A stretch of DNA of 64,000 nucleotides from an uncultured Bacilli bacterium (GTDB lineage: Bacteria > Bacillota_I > Bacilli_A > RF39 > UBA660): contig CAKOWQ010000001.1 in the NCBI GenBank assembly GCA_934122395.1, positions 248,001 to 312,000 of the forward strand, written 5' to 3'. Shown here one piece after another: positions 60,183-64,000 of this stretch (the stretch's first letter is position 1; the number at the start of each line of letters is the position of its first letter). The notes below the pieces were generated by a model. That model saw only the letters and a list, made by a program, of their open reading frames with translations. It did no database searches and was not told the origin of the DNA. A program made the position numbers and the translations under genes.

Positions 60183-62861
60183 TTATTTTATTTCTTCTTT
60201 TACGTATTCAAATATTTCATCTAGGAATTCTAGTGTTTTACCCCCACCTTGAGCGAAAGAGTTAGAACCTCCTCCATTACCTAAAGATTTTAAAGAAGCA
60301 TTCTTAACTAATAATCCTGCATGAGTAGCAATACTACTACGACAAACAAAGTTTACATTATTACCTTTTACATTAACAATAAATACTAATCCTTCTTTGA
60401 TATTGTTCATTAAATTATCAACAATACCTTTTAATATTTCCATATCATAGTTATCTACTCTAGTAATAATCACTTTTTTACCATTAACTTCTTCTATCTT
60501 GTTTAAAAATTCATCTAAATTATTACTTGCTTTATTTAATTTTTCTTCATTATATTTTTTCTCTAGTTCTTTTACTTCTACTTGAACATGTTCTAATTGA
60601 TTTTTATTTGCGATTATATCTTGATAAGAATTAAGTCCTGATTGATCTAATATAACATCAAATGATAAATCAATTCCTTCTTCTTTAGCACTTTCTAGAA
60701 TATTTTTTGCTTTATCAAGTAATTTTTTTATTTCCTCAACGTAATTTTTTACTACTTCTGCTATAGCACTAGTAATATTATCATTAGTTGCAGCTTCAAT
60801 TCTATAGACATTACTTCCTTTAGATTCTAGTTTTACTATTGCTAGCTCTTTTATATCACTAGTATTTTTTACATGTGTACCACCACATAATTCAATAGAA
60901 TCTCCTATAGTAACTACTCTTACAACATCTTTATACTTTTCACTAAATAATGCCATGGCACCTAATTTTTTAGCTTCTTCTAGTGGCATTTCTCTAATTA
61001 AAACATCACTATTCATTTGAATTTTTTCGTTACATAATCTTTCTATTTCTAAAATATCATGTTCTAGTATTTTACCAGTAAATGTAAAGTCAAATCTTAA
61101 TCTTTCATCATCTACATAACTACCTGCTTGATGAATATTACTTGATAATACATCTTGTAATGCTTTTTGTAAGATATGAACACTACTATGGTTTCTTGCA
61201 ATTTTCCTACGACGTTCTTCTATTATTCCAATATGACATGGACCATTAGTAATTGTTCCTTCTACTACTTCTACTTTATGTAAGTGTTGACCGTTTGGTG
61301 CTTTAACAACGTCAACTACTTTTGCTTTAAAGTTATCACTCTTAATAGCGCCTATATCACTTACTTGTCCACCTGATGTTGCATAGAAACATGTTTTATC
61401 TAAAACTACATATCCGGTATCAGAAATAGCATCTACCATGTTATCATCTTTAAATAATGCAATAATATCACTATCCATTTCATAAGTATCATATAAGAAC
61501 TCACTATTATCTTTAAAGCTTAGTAATACTTCATTTTGAATATGCATATTGGCATTATCTTTTTGATTACTTTTAGCAAGTTGTCTAGCTTCAGTCATAT
61601 ATTTATCAAATTCTTCTCTTGAAGTAGTTAATCCTTCTTCCTCTAAATATTCTAAAGTAAGTTCAAATGGGAAACCATAAGTATCATATAATTTAAATGC
61701 ATCATATCCGCTTATAGTTTTATCTTTAGATTCAGAGATTAATTGATATAGTCTTCTTTCACCTTGTTCAAGAGTTTTATAGAATAATTCTTCTTCTTGA
61801 AGTACCAAAGTTTTAACAAATCCTTTTGATTCTACTACATCTTTATAGCTATCTCCCATAATATTTGCTACTGTATCAACTAATTTATATATGAATGGTT
61901 CATTCATTCCTAGTTTTTTACCCATTCTTACACTTCTACGTAATAGTCTTCTAAGTACATATCCACGTCCAGTATTTTCAAATATTGCGCCATCTGTTAG
62001 AGCCATAGTAATTGCTCTTATATGATCTGCTATTACTTTATAAGGCATTTCTCCATTATATTTTTTACCAGTTATTTCTTCTATTTTCTTAATTATTGGT
62101 ACAAATAAATCTGTTTCGAATGTAGAGTCTACTCCTTGGAATATACAGCACCATCTCTCAAGTCCTGCTCCTGTATCAATATTTTTATTAGGAAGTTCTG
62201 GATAATCTTTTCTATCTAAGTCTTTTTTGGAATTAAACTGACTAAATACATTGTTCCATATTTCTACATAACGTTCTTGTTCTTCATCTTTCATAAAATG
62301 TTCAAGAGCTTTACCATCAGCATCATATTCACTTCCACGGTCATAGAATATTTCACTATCAGGTCCACAAGGTCCTTCACCTATCTCCCAGAAGTTACCA
62401 TCTAATCTAGCTATATGGCTTGGATCTAGTCCTAGATTTATCCATTTATTAAATGCATCTTCATCATCAGTATATACAGTTACATATATCTTTTCTTTAG
62501 GAATTGCAAACCATTCTTCTCCTGTTAATAATTCCATTGCAAAAGTTAAGGCATCATCTCTAAAGTAATCTCCTACTGAGAAGTTTCCCATCATTTCAAA
62601 GAATGTTTGATGACGTTTAGTTACTCCTACATTATCTATATCATTAGTACGAATACATTTTTGAATACTAGCTAGACGCTTATTATCTGGTACTACTGTT
62701 CCATCAAAATATTTTTTTAGTGGTGTTACTCCTGCATTAATAAATAAAAGGCTATCATCATCTATTGGTACTAAAGGAGCACTTTCTAATATTTTATGTC
62801 CTTTACTTTCAAAGAATTTAAACCACATATTTCTAATTTCTGTACTAGTCATTGTCTTCAT
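60183..62861 (-). CDS. alaS: Alanyl-tRNA synthetase
   Basis: The 892-residue enzyme has the class II catalytic domain (MTSTEIRNMWFKFFESKGHKI, HQTFFEMMGNFSVGDYF), an editing domain with zinc ligands HSSVH and CGGTH, and a C-Ala domain ending LGNGGGSNSFAQGGG. Length is normal (about 870-890). The start at 62861 has AAGGTG upstream and overlaps the previous gene by 17 bases; an ATG at 62852 is possible. It is under the alanine T-box together with the nucleotide kinase gene. Confidence 0.97.
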   Translation of the reverse strand: MKTMTSTEIRNMWFKFFESKGHKILESAPLVPIDDDSLLFINAGVTPLKKYFDGTVVPDNKRLASIQKCIRTNDIDNVGVTKRHQTFFEMMGNFSVGDYFRDDALTFAMELLTGEEWFAIPKEKIYVTVYTDDEDAFNKWINLGLDPSHIARLDGNFWEIGEGPCGPDSEIFYDRGSEYDADGKALEHFMKDEEQERYVEIWNNVFSQFNSKKDLDRKDYPELPNKNIDTGAGLERWCCIFQGVDSTFETDLFVPIIKKIEEITGKKYNGEMPYKVIADHIRAITMALTDGAIFENTGRGYVLRRLLRRSVRMGKKLGMNEPFIYKLVDTVANIMGDSYKDVVESKGFVKTLVLQEEELFYKTLEQGERRLYQLISESKDKTISGYDAFKLYDTYGFPFELTLEYLEEEGLTTSREEFDKYMTEARQLAKSNQKDNANMHIQNEVLLSFKDNSEFLYDTYEMDSDIIALFKDDNMVDAISDTGYVVLDKTCFYATSGGQVSDIGAIKSDNFKAKVVDVVKAPNGQHLHKVEVVEGTITNGPCHIGIIEERRRKIARNHSSVHILQKALQDVLSSNIHQAGSYVDDERLRFDFTFTGKILEHDILEIERLCNEKIQMNSDVLIREMPLEEAKKLGAMALFSEKYKDVVRVVTIGDSIELCGGTHVKNTSDIKELAIVKLESKGSNVYRIEAATNDNITSAIAEVVKNYVEEIKKLLDKAKNILESAKEEGIDLSFDVILDQSGLNSYQDIIANKNQLEHVQVEVKELEKKYNEEKLNKASNNLDEFLNKIEEVNGKKVIITRVDNYDMEILKGIVDNLMNNIKEGLVFIVNVKGNNVNFVCRSSIATHAGLLVKNASLKSLGNGGGSNSFAQGGGKTLEFLDEIFEYVKEEIK

Positions 62862-63399
62862 TTACTACACCTTCTTTTTTTAATACTTCTATTACATCTT
62901 TTTGTAATTTATCTAATGTATCATTAATTAAAATATAATCATAATCATGGTAATCATTCATAGCATTTTCTATTTTATGTTGTTGCTGTTCTTTAGTCAT
63001 TTCAGTCTCATAATTAATTCGCTCTACTTTAATTACTACTACATCATCAAAATGTTCTTTTATACTTTCTATTTCTAAAGGTACTCTTATATCAGTTACT
63101 ACTGCTACATCAAAGAAGTGACTTAATATATCTAAGTCTTCTACTGTACGATTAGCAAAGAAATATGGTTTATTTAATTTACCTCTTATAACATCAGTTC
63201 CTAATTCCTGTAATAATGTTCTAGGTTTAGTCTCTTCACTACCATCCCATCCAAAGTAATCTTTTACGTACATTTTTAAGTATTTTGCAATTTGTGTACG
63301 ACATACTTTGATATTGTTTTCTTTGCAATAATCACAAATAAAATTACCTATTGTATCTTTTCCATGACGTGATGCACCACTTACTAAAAATATTTTCAT
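62845..63399 (-). CDS. P-loop nucleotide kinase, dNMP kinase-like
   Basis: The 184-residue protein has the P-loop SGASRHGKDTIGNFI near residue 7, a TLLQELGTDVIRGK motif, VVTDIRVPLEIESIK, and a DYILINDTLDKLQKDV end. The SRHGKD P-loop and the TDxR motif resemble deoxynucleoside monophosphate kinases of phage type and, less closely, dephospho-CoA kinase. The substrate is not certain. The gene lies between the alanine T-box and alaS, and overlaps alaS by 17 bases. Confidence 0.7.
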   Translation of the reverse strand: MKIFLVSGASRHGKDTIGNFICDYCKENNIKVCRTQIAKYLKMYVKDYFGWDGSEETKPRTLLQELGTDVIRGKLNKPYFFANRTVEDLDILSHFFDVAVVTDIRVPLEIESIKEHFDDVVVIKVERINYETEMTKEQQQHKIENAMNDYHDYDYILINDTLDKLQKDVIEVLKKEGVVNEDND

Positions 63400-63407
63400 A
63401 TATTTCT

Positions 63408-63572
63408 CCTTTCAATATAAAAGACCAAAACATAGGAGTGAATTAATCACGGTACCATCCTATTTTGGTCTTAATTTCAATAACGGTATTACCGACGAAC
63501 TCCAAAGTAGCTTTCTAGTATTTTGTTTGTTAAATTTCCACCATCATTAACTCTCTATTAAACAAGTATTAC
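63408..63572 (-). promoter_or_regulatory. T-box riboswitch of the kinase-alaS operon (specifier GCU)
   Basis: The minus strand holds AATAGGATGGTACCGTG (T-box sequence, about 63449-63465) and a terminator hairpin (AAGACCAAAA / TTTTGGTCTT, 63421-63472) with a T tail. Stem I begins AGAGAGTTAATGATGGTGG, and a GCT codon at 63509-63511 in GAAAGCTACTTTGG sits at the specifier place. It senses uncharged tRNA-Ala. Confidence 0.92.
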
Positions 63573-63589
63573 TATACTTATCTTTTTCA

Positions 63590-64000
63590 TCATTCTTCAT
63601 TTATCATATTTAATATTTGGTATTTATCATTAAAGTATGTACATATTATCTTAGCACAAGATATCACTGGTGTTGATAAAACCATACCTAGTATACCAAA
63701 GAAATGTCCAAATATCAATAGCCCAAGCATTATTGTTACTGGATGTAATTTCATAGTTTTACTCATTACTACTGGATTTAAGAAATAACTTTCTAGAGTT
63801 TGACATACTACTACTGCTATTAGTGTACATATTCCTACTTTTGGACTCATAGTAAATCCTACGATAATAGCAGGTATTCCTCCAATATAAGGTCCTATAT
63901 ATGGAATTACATTAGTAACAGCACAGAACAATCCAAATACCAAAGGTGCTCTAAGTCCAGATAAAGTAAATCCAATTGATTGACAAATAAATAATAACAA
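63590..64000 (-). CDS. C-terminal part of an AI-2E family permease (partial)
   Basis: The last 136 residues are visible; the N-terminus is beyond the right edge. The sequence LRAPLVFGLFCAVTNVIPYIGPYIGGIPAIIVG and the C-terminal LGLLIFGHFFGILGMVLSTPVISCAKI match PF01594 (AI-2E transporter/YrrI) proteins. The family moves small molecules or ions and most members are uncharacterised. In B. subtilis yrrI lies next to alaS, as here. The stop lies inside or just before the T-box promoter region. Confidence 0.88.
   Translation of the reverse strand: MLLFICQSIGFTLSGLRAPLVFGLFCAVTNVIPYIGPYIGGIPAIIVGFTMSPKVGICTLIAVVVCQTLESYFLNPVVMSKTMKLHPVTIMLGLLIFGHFFGILGMVLSTPVISCAKIICTYFNDKYQILNMINEE

Noticed and set aside
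1..64000. CRISPR arrays or prophage
   Set aside because: No regularly spaced short repeats, cas genes, capsid, terminase or tail genes were seen on either strand.

Overview
The window is low-GC DNA with standard genetic code usage: TGG encodes Trp and TGA acts as a stop, as at the end of the spoIIGA-like gene. The gene content suggests an uncultured Gram-positive member of the Bacilli, probably gut-associated. It has murG-murB-ftsQ order, a sigmaE/SpoIIGA pair, a GerA-type germinant receptor operon, T-box leaders before hisS and alaS, tRNAs with encoded CCA, LexA, and a B. subtilis-like hisS-aspS-6S-tcdA neighbourhood. The organism therefore builds peptidoglycan and very likely sporulates. 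Species cannot be named from the sequence. Almost all genes are on the minus strand.

Layout. 1-3.7 kb: edge of an RNA methyltransferase gene and a gerA-gerC-gerB operon (plus strand). 3.8-16.3 kb (minus): sigE, spoIIGA, a decayed NodB-fold protein, holA, truB, ylbF-like, miaB, an ankyrin protein, a Lys-rich membrane protein, a Dam methylase, an ABC exporter, tRNA-Ser, a large anchored beta-rich protein; then tRNA-Lys. 16.5-34.9 kb: a cell-envelope region with two TasA/camelysin-like N-domain surface proteins, a pilin-like protein, ftsQ-murB-murG, a giant prepilin with InlB-type repeats, a four-gene operon (pfkB-smr-repeat protein-864-aa membrane protein) and further surface proteins. 35-48 kb: a P-loop kinase with a possible leader peptide, pyruvate phosphate dikinase, a third surface protein, a divergent SecA, thymidine kinase, XerD-like recombinase, lexA with a divergent unknown gene, tcdA and 6S RNA. 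48-54.6 kb: a DUF5305-type/SipW-type signal peptidase/TasA-like cassette, aspS, hisS and its T-box. 54.6-64 kb: DUF2207 and LemA, a RhuM-Fic remnant, pncC-like gene, a fourth surface protein, alaS and a nucleotide kinase under an alanine T-box, and the end of an AI-2E family permease.

Main result. Four paralogous surface proteins (at 16565, 32769, 38546 and 58796) share an export signal and a TasA-like N-domain but carry different C-terminal heads. Three of them are preceded by the same promoter: TTGCCA, the 8-mer AATCCCTA, a pure G run of 10, 10 or 11, then TATAAT. The G run lies wholly between the -35 and -10 boxes, so slipped-strand changes in its length would change promoter spacing (18, 18 and 19 here). 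The fourth paralog has an equivalent promoter with a fixed 18-base spacer and no G tract. This looks like a multi-locus phase-variable surface-antigen system. A TasA-like small protein, a SipW-type signal peptidase and possibly the divergent SecA are candidate assembly or export partners. The third paralog also has a one-base shift in its start region. Phase variation is inferred from architecture; read-level length heterogeneity would be the direct test.
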